Positions 46,381 to 57,930 of a stretch of 64,000 nt of DNA are shown here, piece after piece (within the stretch, counting starts at the first letter, position 1; each line of letters begins with the position of its first letter). Under the pieces are notes generated by a model. It did not search any database and was not told the DNA's origin. It was given only the letters and a program-made list of their open reading frames with translations. The DNA is taken from contig NC_045139.1 in the NCBI RefSeq assembly GCF_008831285.2, positions 14,986,354 to 15,050,353 of the forward strand, read 5' to 3'. The position numbers were made by a program, and so were the translations under genes. Source of the stretch: Nymphaea colorata (lineage: Eukaryota > Streptophyta > Magnoliopsida > Nymphaeales > Nymphaeaceae).

Positions 46381-46548
46381 ACATAGTTCTCATTCTCTAG
46401 CTAGTAGTCTTCTCCTCCACGAATCGGCATATGGGTACATAGTTCTCATTCTCTAGCTAGTAGTCTTCTCCTCCACGAATCGGCATATGGGTACATAGTT
46501 CTCATTCTCTAGCTAGTAGTCTTCTCCTCCACGAATCGGCATATGGGT
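46381..46548 (-). repeat. three exact 56-bp tandem copies at the end of TIP4
   Basis: Units start at 46381, 46437 and 46493, each beginning ACATAGTTCTCATTCTCTAG, and appear identical. The copy at 46493-46548 encodes the last residues of TIP4 (MPIRGGEDY) and its stop; the other two fall in the 3' UTR. 56 is not a multiple of three, but the first stop is met in the first unit read, so the protein is unchanged. Confidence 0.95.
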
Positions 46549-48160
46549 GTGGGTGAGGAAGATTGCATCATAGACGAACCCAGCAAGACCTCCACCTAAA
46601 AGTGGTCCTACCCAGTAGACCCAGTGGTCGGTCCAGTTCCCGGCGGCGAAGGCAGGGCCGAAGGACCTCGCTGGGTTCATAGACGCACCGGAAAAGGCCC
46701 CACCGGCCAAGATGTTAGCACCGACCACCAAGCCTACAAGAATGGGGCCTTGACTTCCGACCGCTGTCCTTTTGGGGTCCACTATGGTGGCATAGACCAC
46801 AAACAACAGAGAGAAGGTGAGCACCACCTCCATTATTACTCCTTGGAAGTAGCCCACACCGCTGGGCAGCGCGTGAATTGGCGTCTCCTACCCAAAAGAA
46901 AACAAAAAGGAAAAACACAGCAGCATGTTCAGAACTTGAACTTGAGCTTTTCATCTACATCTTTGGTGTTAATAAAGCTTATCACTGTTAGAGCAAAGGT
47001 AAGCGAGCCTACATGTAGCGGAAGCACCCAAATGAATGTGATATTAAAGAGAAAGTAATTCAGAATCAGGAATTGTCAATCGAACCAAGATAGGATGTTG
47101 AAGATTTGAACTTTGAAAAGCAAACTTCAAAAAAAAAAAAAAATTGATGATTGGTCTGTAAGAAGAATTGTAAAGAATTCCGCAGAAGATGCGCACATCT
47201 AAAGAAGAAAGAAGCTTCATTTGGGGAGGGCGGCACGGTGGGGAGAGGACGAGATGCACGTACATATAGAGATCAGAGGCGGATGATAGCTTACCAGACC
47301 ACCGGTTAAGAACCTGAGGAGCAGGCAGGCGAGGGTAGAGCCCAGCAGCTGAGCGATCCAGTAAAGGGCCGACCTGAAGATGGTGATGTTTCCGGCGACG
47401 GCCAACCCGAGCGTGACGGCCGGGTTCAGATGGCCACCTGAGATGTGCAGGCCTGCTGATATCATGACCGCAACAACGAGCGCGTGTGCCACGGCCACTG
47501 CTGCCAGGCCGGCTATTCCGGACCCACCTGCTAGCTTCTCTGCAATTTTGGCATTCAACTTTTGCGTATAGCACCGTGAACAAAATCGTAACGTTTAAAT
47601 GAAAAGCCTCTCTCTCCCTCATACACACACACACACACACACAGAGTTACCAGAGCTACTGAAAGGGGCCGGACAAATAATCTGGCAAGATTGGTTGTTA
47701 GCAGAGTTACTAGAAGGGGACATAATCTTGGCATTATAGTTCCAACCTTTGATAAATACGAAAGAGTGACGGGGAGAGAGAGAGCAACAATGACAGAAGT
47801 TACATAAAGAAGGCAGTTTCGAATGACAGGTTAATTCTGAAACATGATTTTAGTTTATGTAGCGACAGATGACGGGCAGCGGCCGCAGCCACGCTGATTT
47901 TTCAGCTTTGGAAGAGCACGCTGCCCGCTTCTAATGTCACATTTCAGTACTCTTTACAGTCACAGAAAACGGTACTCATCAATGCATGATCTTCATAATT
48001 TTCACTTTCAATTGAATGTTGATCCTTGATTACCTGATGCCATGGCCGAACCGACTCCGGCGAAGACAAACAGAAAGGTGAGGATAATTTCGGCCAGCAC
48101 CGCTCGGAGACAATCAGCCTGAGCTGCCTCCCGGTGACTTCCCAACGCTATCTTCCTCAT
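46513..48160 (-). CDS. TIP4: tonoplast intrinsic protein, TIP4 subfamily aquaporin (248 aa, 3 exons)
   Basis: Exons (minus): 48034-48160 (127 b), 47295-47539 (245 b), 46513-46887 (375 b). Donors ATCAG|GTAATC and TCTG|GTAAGC, acceptors TGCAG|AGAAGC and GTAG|GAGACG. Channel of the vacuolar membrane carrying water and, in TIP4, small neutral solutes. NPA boxes are [11 protein letters not shown] (81-83) and [13 protein letters not shown] (195-197), with H61 and R198 in filter positions. [53 protein letters not shown] and [14 protein letters not shown] match the TIP4 pattern. Exon 1 length is the same as in the nearby TIP2, reflecting shared family structure. A TATA box lies about 75 bases upstream of the ATG. 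Three exact 56-base copies cover its stop codon. Intact. Confidence 0.94.
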
Positions 48161-49560
48161 CTTAATTTCTCAAGAGAAAGGAGCTCAGCACCTGTAAGAG
48201 AAGGATTGAGATGAAGAACCAGCATACCCTTCTTCTTATAGGCACCACTCAGCCTTTGAGACTTTGAAGAGCAATCATAAGGCCCTTGAAGAACAACCTG
48301 TGGGCATTCATTTGGTTAGATCACGGGGGTAAAACTTGCAGAGAACAAGGGGAAAGTGTGATATGAACTAATGCATGTACATCATGTCATGTCATGCTCC
48401 GTGACTCCACGATCTGCCGGCGCATGATCTAAGGCAAATTTCTTGCATGATGCTGCCCAGTTAGTGGGATAGTAGTGCCCCCACAGTAGTATCCATTTCC
48501 ACCAGTAAGCTTTAAACAAACACGTTGACAGTGGAATAGAAAGGCCGCCTACACCATACTCCCAATAGCCAATTGCCTCAATGATGGACGTAACGCCAAA
48601 ATTCAGAAGACGCTCTGCGCTTTAGCTTTTGTCGTGCTTTCCTTCTTCTCCTTTATGTCATTCCGTGTAAATCGTTCGTTCATAGGATGCCATGTAAAGG
48701 TCGCCTTTCCAGCTTTCACTGCCTCGCTTTCGTAACTGATGATCTAGATCACTGTATTTTCCTCAATCCCCTCTTCAATTATTGATTCCTTTTCGCCGAC
48801 GGGTACTCTGTCTTTATGCGATTCACAGAGACAAATCGATCCTTCCTCTCCAACAGAATCAAAATTTCTCTTCTCCTACATGTAAATTATGAGAAAATTA
48901 ATGACTGAACCCAAGGAAATGTTCATAATCCAACCTGGGCTAACAGAGTGGGTTCAGAATCAGAATGTGATGCTATGATGTCCTGCTTCCTTTACATGAC
49001 AATCTGCATTTGATAATCATATTTAAATTTTCTTGGGGACTGTTTGGACAATTTGGCATTGCAATGGAGGACGTATGATGATGTTCTTGGCATGGATTTT
49101 CATTGCATTGGTGCTTCTAAGATGCTTCAATTCGAATGGAGAAAACTTAATTGATCTGTGATTCCCTGAGTACATTGATTTTACTGACTCCACTCTTTTG
49201 CATAATGCGTCTGGTTACAAACTCAAAGCTTGTTGCATTTTCCTGTAATCTTTATGCATACTCTTTTGCATTCAAACCAAATCCAAGTATGAATCACCTT
49301 AGTTACGACATTCTCTGCATGTAAGTTGCACTCCGTTGGGATGAATAACTACAGGTTTTCGTCTGAAAATGATACAAAAATTAGTTTAGGCTTCTTCCGT
49401 GATGACGTGAACCTGATCCAAAACCCAATTGTTTACGTAGCTGTTAGTAAGCACCTATTCTAGTGGACGTTAAACTCTATACAAATCATCTTCGGTTGAG
49501 GACAACAATTATTTTGCGTTTACGTGACAGTTTATCTTATAAAAGCTAAGTGGGGAAGAT
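48161..49560. other. intergenic between TIP4 and the glyoxalase relic
   Basis: Contains the TIP4 5' UTR and promoter at its left side. I see no gene in the rest, and could not find the missing first half of the glyoxalase gene here. Confidence 0.5.
48233..48241 (-). promoter_or_regulatory. TATA box of TIP4
   Basis: Reads CTATAAGAA on the minus strand, 73-81 bases upstream of the ATG at 48160. Confidence 0.6.
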
Positions 49561-49565
49561 TATCA

Positions 49566-51109
49566 GGGAGGCTGGTCCTATCAAAGGTGGCGTAGTAATT
49601 GCTTTCGTGGAAGACCTGATGGTTACAGATTTGATCTTTTTAAAAAAGAATCCATGTCTGAACCATTGTGTCAGGTTATGTGAAGAGTCGGTGATCTAGC
49701 TAGATCTATCAATTTTTATGGAAAGGTTGGTATTGCCTTGTTCAAAATTGGAAGCATAATTTGTTGGACTGCTGCTGGATGGACATGTTTTGTTAACTCT
49801 GTTTCTTGTGCTTATCAATTCTCATAAACATGAAGGCTTTGGGCATGATTTACGTAAGCGTGATAATCCAGAGCGCAAGGTAAACAAGGATCATTTCCAC
49901 CTATTCTTTTATTGTTCCAGGCTCTATCCAACTAACCTATTATACTGGCCACAAAATCATATTCTGGCAATTTCTGATCTTTGTTTGTCGCCTGTTTCCT
50001 TGATTATTTGCTCATGATTTATTGATTGTCCTCTGAGTACACATTTGCGGCTTTGCCATAATGGGTTATGGACCTGAGGATGAAAATGCTGTTTTGGTGT
50101 TAACATACAAATAAGGAATCACAGAATATGACTGCTTATGCACAGGTATATTACAGGAAAATTTATAGTTCTACTGATTCTGAGTGGTGGTAATACGCCG
50201 ATCAGTTTTTTCTATTTCCTTGCATTATTGTTTCGGATATGGCTGATACTTCTGCAAATAAATTTCTCTTCTCCAACAGCTTTAAAGACAGTAAACAAGA
50301 CATAAACCAACGTATTTGCTTACTGAATGTAGCCATATTGCTCATGCCCTTGCACTAGAAAACTACCAATGAATGCATCCATGTAAAATTAAGAGTCCGC
50401 AGGATCTGGATTAGCGGCCTGGGTTACCTTGATTAAGAAAACAGCGTAACTTGTTGGATCAAGAAGTTGCACGAGCAGGGGTGGCTTCAGTTCTTAAGCT
50501 GATTATTTTCCTTATCTGATATTCCTAGTGTACTCTAGTTGTTTAATCTAACAAACATGTCTCTGCATTTTAACCTTTTAAACCATCCTGTGCCTAGAAA
50601 GTGCTTCCTTTTCGCTCCTCTGTTTGCAATTGGAACGGATGACGTTTGTCAAACTGCAGAAGCAGTAAAACTTCCCGGAGGCACAGTTACACGAGAACCT
50701 GGTCCATTACCAAAGTTGTCAACACCAAAATCACTGCCTGTTTAGATCCTGATGGTTGGAAGATGTTATTGCTCCCTCCTCATTCCATCTTTCTGAAGGT
50801 GCAGACCGCGCAATTCTTTTAGGATATGTAGTATGTGGTTCCCTTACGTGATGGTATATTTTAGATTCGTTTTGGGGCCTAAATACATATTGGGTTTTGC
50901 ATACATCTGTAACTTCAACCTAGTTGGAGAGCCAGATCGGGATTACTTTCACGTGACCCCAGTAACTTTGTCACGTTGTGTATGAGAGTCATGTTGAAAT
51001 CTCATTGTACGTATGCTCCTGCATACGTGTTTTTAAAATTTTACACATTAATTTTTTTTTTTTTCAGGTCTTTGTTGATAATGAAGACTTTGCGAAAGAG
51101 CTAAAGTAA
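49566..51109 (+). pseudogene. decayed glyoxalase I (lactoylglutathione lyase), plant two-domain type
   Basis: Pieces appear in the order of plant glyoxalase I, which converts the methylglyoxal-glutathione adduct to S-lactoylglutathione. Seen: EAGPIKGGVVIAFVED (from 49567), EPLCQVM-stop-RVGDLARSINFYGK (49659-49730), LRKRDNPERK (about 49855-49879), AIMGYGPEDENAVLVLTYK-stop-GITEYD (50055-50137), AIGTDDVCQTAEAVKLPGG and TREPGPLPK (50628-50715), ITACLDPDGWK in another frame (50722-50753), and VFVDNEDFAKELK plus stop (51070-51109). Gaps between pieces correspond to introns, with TTTTTTCAG before the last piece, so this is an unprocessed gene relic. The first half of the first domain is missing. At least two in-frame stops and three frame changes (after VAFVED, before LRKRD, before ITACLD) rule out a working enzyme. 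Confidence 0.88.
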
Positions 51110-51292
51110 TTGCCTGGACGGATTTACATCGCTTCTATTAATGTTTCTTGTGATTTTTGTGCCATTTTTGTACTTTTGAAGACCGTAAATCATATGAAAA
51201 GGCCGTAGACCCTGTACATCAGAAAAGCTCTTTGTCTTCCTAGGAGAAAAATTCCTGCCAATACATCATTTTTCTTGTCATGAAGGTATTAA

Positions 51293-54200
51293 TCAAATAG
51301 TAACACGCATCTCTTCAAGCTCCAGCTTCCTTTCTTTGTAGATAGATGCAGCAACGTTTTCATTTCCTTTACAGAGCAGCAATTGCTGAACTCCCTGGCT
51401 CCAAATTTCTCTGTGTTTTTTGTTTTTGTACTCAAACTGTATTAAGCCACGAGCTGTCTCAATGCCGAAGAAGGCTTTCTGTTCACCACCTTCTTGCTCT
51501 CTTCCTGGCCAAGCTGGTATGTCTTCACTGACGTCATAAACAATACCTGTTGGGGTAAAAAAACATGAATATCGCAGATGGTGACATCAATTTGCCTAAA
51601 AAGCAGGTAACCTCGAAGCTTACTCTTTTTCTTCTTCACAAAAGTACCCCCATGTGCCTGCCCCCTTAGTTTAACCACCACCTGCAAGTCATAATTGCTT
51701 AGTGACGGAAATGACCGTCGAAGCAGCAGGAGTTTCGGCTGCCTTTGAGGAGTTCCTGACTGTGCTAGAGATTGTCCCCTCTACTGGTATATTTCTTCTC
51801 AGTTATAGGGCCGTGGATTTTGTGTTAAAGTATATATTATTACACTGATGCAAGCAAGATACAGTGGGTAGATGTCGTGGGTGGGCATTGTCAGATCAAA
51901 TGGATGGCTTTAACTTGAACCAACTTTGCTCCTGTAATTAAAGCATGCTCTGACTAAAGTGTTGAGAGTCTTGAGACTCGAGAATGCCCTGTTCTAATTA
52001 TGGTAGGGGCAGGGGTACTGCTCAAGTTTGGTGGAACCAACAGACATGGCTGCAATGGAAGAAGAAGCTACTCGGATTACCAACAACGGGTAGTTTGATT
52101 CGTCTTGAAGCGAGACACTTTTCATAGTTGCGAATCATCTTATCAAGCTTTTAAAAAAGTAATCACCCTCTAGTATCTCAACTTAATATTAGTGATATGT
52201 GATATTCGTTCCATGTTTTAGGTCCTCTTTCATGTTCACCTGTATCCTTGGAAATTTCACAATGCAGTGATGATTTTGTGGCCTTTTGTTCTACCTGTGA
52301 ACTTGAGTTCATGTAGACTGAAACAGGGAAGAACACCTGCAAGGAAATCATTAGTGTGCGTTAACTATGGAGGAAATTCTAACAAAGAGTACTTAAAAAA
52401 CTACATGATGAGACATTGTTCCTCAACAACAGAGGTTTCATTAGTGACTGTCGCTTATGTTGGGACTTGGGAGGATGGCGTATTGGGTTACATATGCTCT
52501 CTCATTTCTCAAGGCCAAATGGATGACTGGAGATTTCGTATATGCCAAGCATCTTAGAAGACACGTAGAACTGCTACCTAAAGGGTACAATCCATCCGTT
52601 TCTTTGATGGCATTCCTACCGAAAATCTTCCCTTGCTACTTTTTCATGATCATATCTTTCATTCCATGAATCCAGATTTGTGAGTCGATCTGTTCTATAT
52701 ATGGATGCTGCTAGGCCAAACCTGCTCTGTTTCGTCCTGTCAGCCGTTAGCAAGTGGAGAAAGTAACTGTTTGCATCTATCCTTCTGATGGGCCCAGGTA
52801 AGTTGTTCACCTTTCCTGGTGATTTTGAGCAGATCCCCTCCATGGGATACGTAACGCATTGGTGTTGAGGTCTCCAACCCCTCACTTTCTTTTTCCGCCT
52901 TTGGCTTGGCGCTCTGTGAAGAAGATGCATTTCCATTTCCTTTCTGAAGCCTGCTCCTAAGAATCGCCGCCCCACGTAAGGCTGATCATATCCATTCACA
53001 AACACATTGTATATTGAATTAAACCAGAAGCAGATTTGATTGAAAGAGTACCATACACTTTTTTGCGCTACAAAATTTTGCAGAAAAGGGTTTCAGGAAC
53101 GGAGCATGCCTGTTGCGGCGCCAGCAGTTAAAGTCATGATGTCGCCAGACGTTCGCACGTTAACAGCCGAGTCGACGACTGCTAGAATTTGATCTCGGTG
53201 GGCACCCATCGACTCCGCGATCTCAACACAGTGGGAAGCCACCAGGGCGGCAGCAGAAGCAACAGCTGAAGTTGTCTTGCCGGGATCCTCTTGTCCATCA
53301 GACGACACAGCTGCAGTTGCCGCTGCAATCGCAGCAATGGCTGCTGCAACTCCGGCCACCGACGTCGCGGCGTGGACTCGCGCAGTGCGGGCTCGATGCT
53401 CCTCCTTCCTCTTCTCCTTCTGCTCTTTCAGCCATCTGCCCGCCGCTCGTCCCCTCAAAAGGCTCTTGTAAAACTAAGGTACAACATTTATATAACAATA
53501 ACGTCCATAATATGGTGAACCAGTAACCTTTTCTAGAGAAAGAGATTCCTTCTGTTGTCATCCTAAAAAAAACCATTTTGTCTCGTTTTTTTCCCCGGTT
53601 GATGATCAAGCACGGAAAATAGGCATTTTGCGGCTCTAGTTCTTCATTTTCATATATGCATAATGCATCCATCAAGCGCTCACTAATCTGTCGTCCATAA
53701 TTTACGTGCAGTTGCTATAATCGGCAACGAAATATGGGAAATGAACTTGAAGATAAAGATTATTGAGAAGTTTCCTTTTTATCTGTAAAGGGGATCCTTT
53801 TGGACGTACTCCATTATTCATCAACCTTTCACGGTAAAGGAAGTCCTGATATAGTGCTCGATGAAGCTGAAGCCACTCCTACACGGTTCAAAGTTTTTTC
53901 AAGACAAACGCATATATATATAATTTTTTACTAAAAATATATTTTAACAAAAAGAAAACATCCGAATATGTTTACAAAAACTAATTTGACATAAAACATG
54001 CTTTAGATGAAGTTGTTTTTACCATCAACCTATTCTTGAGATCACATCTGTAAAGTTACATCGTACAAAAACACCTTAATAACTGCATTTAAGCAGCCTA
54101 CTTTTTGTCCTTACCTAGTGATCTGGGTTATATATATATATATATATATATATATTCCTGCTCATAATCAAACACACAAAAAAAATCCCAACATGTAGAT

Positions 54201-55275
54201 CTTTGGTATAGAGACAGATCAATGTAGTTAAACTAATATAAAAACAAATTGCAGGTATGTCAGACTCACATAATTAGCTATCAACATGCAATAAACAGTA
54301 AAGCCACCTTTTCTTTCCTACTAACATACGTTAGCTTTATCTAAAGATTAGGTTCTATTTGGAGGGCGGCAAGTAATTAAGGAATGGATGTGCCCAAACA
54401 TTTCCCTTTTCTCAAAAAAGAAAGGACGAAATTGAGGAAGGAAAATGATGAATTCAGGAAATGGGCAATGAAGGTGGTGAAAGGCAAAGCTCCTGTATGT
54501 TGGCGGAAAGTGAAGAACCATTTTATCTGAAAACCCATGTGCTGCCATGAGTCCAAATGAAATTTCTTCCGACAACTCACATATTTTCATGTCTCTTAAA
54601 CCAGTGAAATACGGTAATCGACAAGGCTTTTCAAATCCACTATTGAGATATACATGTAAACTGTCTAAGCTATTAATTAAACTGATCAAACACACAGTTC
54701 AGAGGGATTCTCATGGATCCTCTTGTCTCTCTTTCATGAAAATCAGTGTCTTATAGAGTGTGCCTGTACGTGTTCACAGGCATTGAGAGATCACTTCTAG
54801 TTTGATGTTCAATATCTTAGATCATTCATTACTGATGGAAATACACAAAAATTCTTATGATTGCATTCCACAAATGTAAAACTAGTATGTCAAGATTGCT
54901 TCGTATGTTACTGAAAAATAAAATAAAATCAAAATATGAAGGTACAGTAATGCATACAGAATCTGAAAAGGGTTCGCCGGCCACGTCCGAAGGCGACGGG
55001 ATGGGCAAGATAGACCGGTCGGCATCGGACGGCCGAGGCGAGGCCGCGTAGCACTTGCCACCAGCACTGCCGGAATCAAGCGCGTCGCTCAGCGCCTTGG
55101 AGACCTCCATGGCCGACACGCTCCAGGACCTGGACAGGAACTCCATGGGCTCTCTAGGCGTGTCCGGTAAGGGGAAGGTCGGGAAGAGACACGGCTTCAC
55201 GGGCCCATCCTCTTCGATGCCTTCCAAATGCCTGCGAGAACTCAATTTTCTGCGACCACCCCTGGACCTCTCCAT
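51293..55275 (-). CDS. VAN3-binding-protein / FORKED-like protein (395 aa, 6 exons)
   Basis: Exons (minus): 54958-55275, 53110-53473, 52811-52981, 52295-52317, 51624-51681, 51293-51546; total 1188 bases, in frame. The family (DUF828 plus PH-like domain) works with ARF-GAP VAN3 in vesicle traffic for auxin transport and vein patterning. Residues 42-62 carry the hallmark [20 protein letters not shown]; exon 2 has [38 protein letters not shown] and [17 protein letters not shown]; the PH-like part has [43 protein letters not shown] and [18 protein letters not shown]. Intron 2 uses a GC donor (ACAG|GCATGC), which alone restores the conserved AATALRGAA. Exon 4 as modelled is 23 bases and loses about nine residues of the PH-like core (the usual GVLHWKEVS). 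Start at the first ATG; a longer GTG-started frame is rejected. The exon 2 acceptor is less certain (53473 or 53464). Confidence 0.82.
53108..53109 (-). other. non-canonical GC splice donor of intron 2
   Basis: On the minus strand ACAG|GCATGC. Joining to GATCAG|CCTTAC at 52981 gives G+CC (Ala) and the conserved run TALRGAA. No GT nearby gives this reading; continuing in frame meets a stop nine bases later. Confidence 0.75.
54129..54155. repeat. (TA)n microsatellite
   Basis: About 26 bases of TA in intron 1 of the VAN3-binding-like gene. Confidence 0.9.
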
Positions 55276-55453
55276 TATCAAAGAAGAAAAGAGGTTTCCT
55301 CCTTCAACACTCCAAATTAAAGGCTTTCTCTTACGATGAAGATGGGTTGCAAGGGAACTCAGAACATCGATCCCCACTCTTCTCCTAAATCAATCTACAC
55401 CCTCTTCATGAGGATGAGAATCTACCAGGTTTTCAGTGGAAGGGTAAGCCATG

Positions 55454-55463
55454 TTATTTATAG
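55454..55463 (-). promoter_or_regulatory. TATA box of the VAN3-binding-like gene
   Basis: Reads CTATAAATAA on the minus strand, about 180 bases upstream of the ATG at 55275, which gives a 5' UTR of about 150 bases. Confidence 0.65.
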
Positions 55464-55815
55464 ACCGAAGGGATATTGCGCTCAACATGCATGGTTAAGG
55501 GGGTTCATAGTTCATACATATCATATATGTGCTGTTGATGTGCCATCACCAACATCATTATGTCATCTAGAATCATTATATCATCTAGAAGTTGACAAAC
55601 ACGAGTGTGGCATTTAATATTGAAAGTGGCAGAGTTTTCTGTGCGCTTCTGCTTTTAATTTGGTGGGATTTCTTAAGACGGACCTTTTGAGCAATTTTAG
55701 AAGTCAAAAATTTTGCAGGTACTGTCTCAAAATCAGCAAACTTTATCACCTCTTCCTGTTGGGGACGCCAGTTCTGTTGATTAGGATCATCACGCTACAT
55801 ATACATATAGGATGG

Positions 55816-56150
55816 TGTGGGCAACTGCCCACACCAGCTTCTCAATTTTATTTTATTTTTTTACATTAAAAGTATTTAATATTTACTTTGTTATACGTGC
55901 AAGTGCCCATTCAAGTAGGAAAACCTATGAATAAGAGCTCCTCCCGACTAATTTTTCTAGCTCTGCCAATAATCATCACTTATGTGGGTAACTGCCCACA
56001 CCAGCTTCTCAATTTTATTTTATTTTAACATTAAAAGTGTTTAATACTTACTTTGTTATTGTATAAGTGCCCCTTGGAATATGAAAACCTATAAATCAGG
56101 TCCCTCCAAAAAATTTTTGTGGCTAATTTTTCTGACTTTGCCACTAATCA
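55816..56150. repeat. two-copy tandem duplication, offset 167 bp, with hairpins
   Basis: Both copies start with TGTGGG-N-AACTGCCCACA, a short hairpin, followed by CCAGCTTCTCAATTTTATTT, a TTAAAAGTRTTTAATA block and GCCANTAATCATCACTTATG. Copy starts are 55816 and 55983. Diverged by small indels. Confidence 0.75.
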
Positions 56151-56599
56151 TCACTTATGATTCCTAGACTCTTGTGGTTTCTTCTTTCTTGACAAGTGAC
56201 TTCAATGTTCCCCTGGAAAGGTTATCTCGATTTCTGCTTGGAAAACTCTGTTAATTTCCTGGTTACTCCGAGTACACATTGCAGAGCACGTTCTGTTTCT
56301 GATGAAAGCTGATCCAAATCTTGTAATTGGATCGAAACTTTCAAATGCTTGTAAATGGATCCAGATCCACAATCCATCCCTTTCTTTATATAATGGGGGC
56401 TTGGGTTCATTTTGAAAACAGTGGAAATAGTTGAAAAGAAACACAAGCTTCTTGCTAGTTTTTCTTCTGTTCTTTCTTTTCGTCTAGTCATTTGCTTCGG
56501 TCTTAGTTTTAGACGTCGCTTTTTTTTTTTCTTTTTAATTTAGTTTTGAGTACAGATGGGTTAAGATTGTTGATCTTACTCTGTCTTGCATTAGCTTCA

Positions 56600-57930
56600 A
56601 ATACAACGTAATGTCGAACCCTGCATGTTTGGTGAAGTGGTGCAACATCAACATTGGTGAGATGCCATGGCCGATGAGATCAAGGCCTTTGAACAAAGTG
56701 GCGTTTGGTCTATCACTACATTACCTCCTCACAAACACCCTTTTCGTTGATAGAGGATATACATGATTAAGTGACGACTCGATGGATCAACGGCTCAATG
56801 CTATAAAACACACATCATCTCCAAAGGGTATATTCAAATTGGAAGAGCTCAACTACCATGAAACATTCGCATCAGCTCACCATCTATGTCACATGGGTGC
56901 AGGTACGACACGGGTGCAGATACAACGTTAAAGGTTTGGACACGACAATTTTAAAAACTGTGGGTACACGAGTACACGAATTTCATATTAAACAAAAGCA
57001 TTAATAGTCTTATAATTTATAAAAAATCTCAAAATTAAAGAAAAATGAGAGGGAAATATAGAATCTTATTGGAAGGGAAATATAAAAGAAAGGAAAATAT
57101 AAAATTAGAGAAAAAATTAAGTTTGAAAATATAATTTTAAAAGTTTAAAAATGCAATCGTACTCCAGCCGTACCCATACCTATCTCGCCGTACCCATGTA
57201 CCGACATGGATACGTGGGCAAAACTGGCGTTACTGAGTCACATAGCTCACCATTATGAGGATGTTGTTGGGTATTGCTTCTAGTTGAGGATGGCTATTAT
57301 ACCACAAGGGTGTAAGTAATGCATTTATTAGGGGAGAACTTGATGAGAAAGTATACATGACATTGCTACCAGGGATTCACAATAAGGAAGTGCACTCAAA
57401 AAATTACGTTAATCAAGTTTGCCATTCCACAAGTCACTTTATAGACTCAAGTAGTCCGACAGTTGGTTCCACAAGTTCACATCATCCTTAATAGGTTGTC
57501 TTTTGGGCAGATGTATTAGTGTTCCTTGAACTTGACTCGATTTTTTTTGGAGTAGATTCATGGGACACTCACAGAATATCCTTACTATCAAACAACCGAT
57601 AAAGGATACAAAATTTATTCAGTCAGCTTGAGACTATACATTATGCACCCGGCATACTGGAAATAGTTTTATTATCATCCTTATATATGCTTACGATCTT
57701 ATTATTGCAAAAAAAACATCAATTCTTGGATGGATTTAAATCAACCACACCGGGTGTACTGATGGTGCATCACCTTCTTGTTTACAACCTTGTGATAGAT
57801 CGCTGCGGTATTATGACCTATGTATATTAAACGAGATCTCAATAATCCAACTTTCTAATTAATATGCATATATTATGATGTGAGTTGGGTATCTTGCCCA
57901 TGGGAGCAGCAACCAAGTCATGTGCATGTT
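56600..57930 (+). mobile_element. Copia reverse-transcriptase fossil fragment, broken
   Basis: Plus-strand remnant of a second Copia element. Recognisable reverse-transcriptase pieces are MADEIKAFEQSGVW, SPKGYFKLEELNYHETFAS and AFIRGELDEKVYMTLLPG. No LTRs are seen. It is heavily degraded with many breaks, clearly older than the element at 9.2-14.5 kb, and is interrupted by a hAT-like MITE at 56884-57245. The right edge is uncertain. Confidence 0.78.
56884..57245. mobile_element. hAT-like MITE, member 2, nested in the Copia fossil
   Basis: 362 bp. Starts CTATGTCACATGGGTGCAGG and ends GAGTCACATAG: terminal inverted repeats CTATGTSAC, 8 of 9 matching. Perfect 8-bp target duplication CTCACCAT at 56876-56883 and 57246-57253, which splits the HETFAS...AHH reading of the fossil. 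No coding capacity. Shares ends with the element at 22567-23002. Confidence 0.85.

Larger units (their letters stand above)
55276..56600. other. promoter side of the VAN3-binding-like gene and intergenic
   Basis: Holds the 5' UTR and TATA of the minus-strand gene, then a two-copy 167-base tandem duplication (55816-56150). No gene recognised; the minus-strand frames at 56202-56491 have no similarity. Confidence 0.5.

Noticed and set aside
46381-46548. Possible CRISPR-like or regulatory array
   Set aside because: The units are directly adjacent with no spacers, in a plant genome, and cover the end of TIP4; this is a tandem duplication.
38664-48160. TIP2 and TIP4 as a recent tandem pair
   Set aside because: They belong to different TIP subfamilies by N-terminus and diagnostic motifs, and a P450 gene lies between them; shared exon lengths reflect the family.
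49790-50017. Plus-strand frame of 75 codons as a separate gene
   Set aside because: Its recognisable part, LRKRDNPERK, belongs to the glyoxalase I relic.
52616-53005. Minus-strand frame of 129 codons
   Set aside because: A shadow of exon 3 of the VAN3-binding-like gene in another frame; the correct frame gives [11 protein letters not shown] and [10 protein letters not shown].
55276-55377. N-terminal extension of the VAN3-binding-like protein
   Set aside because: It opens with GTG and has no family similarity; [10 protein letters not shown] at 55275 is preferred.
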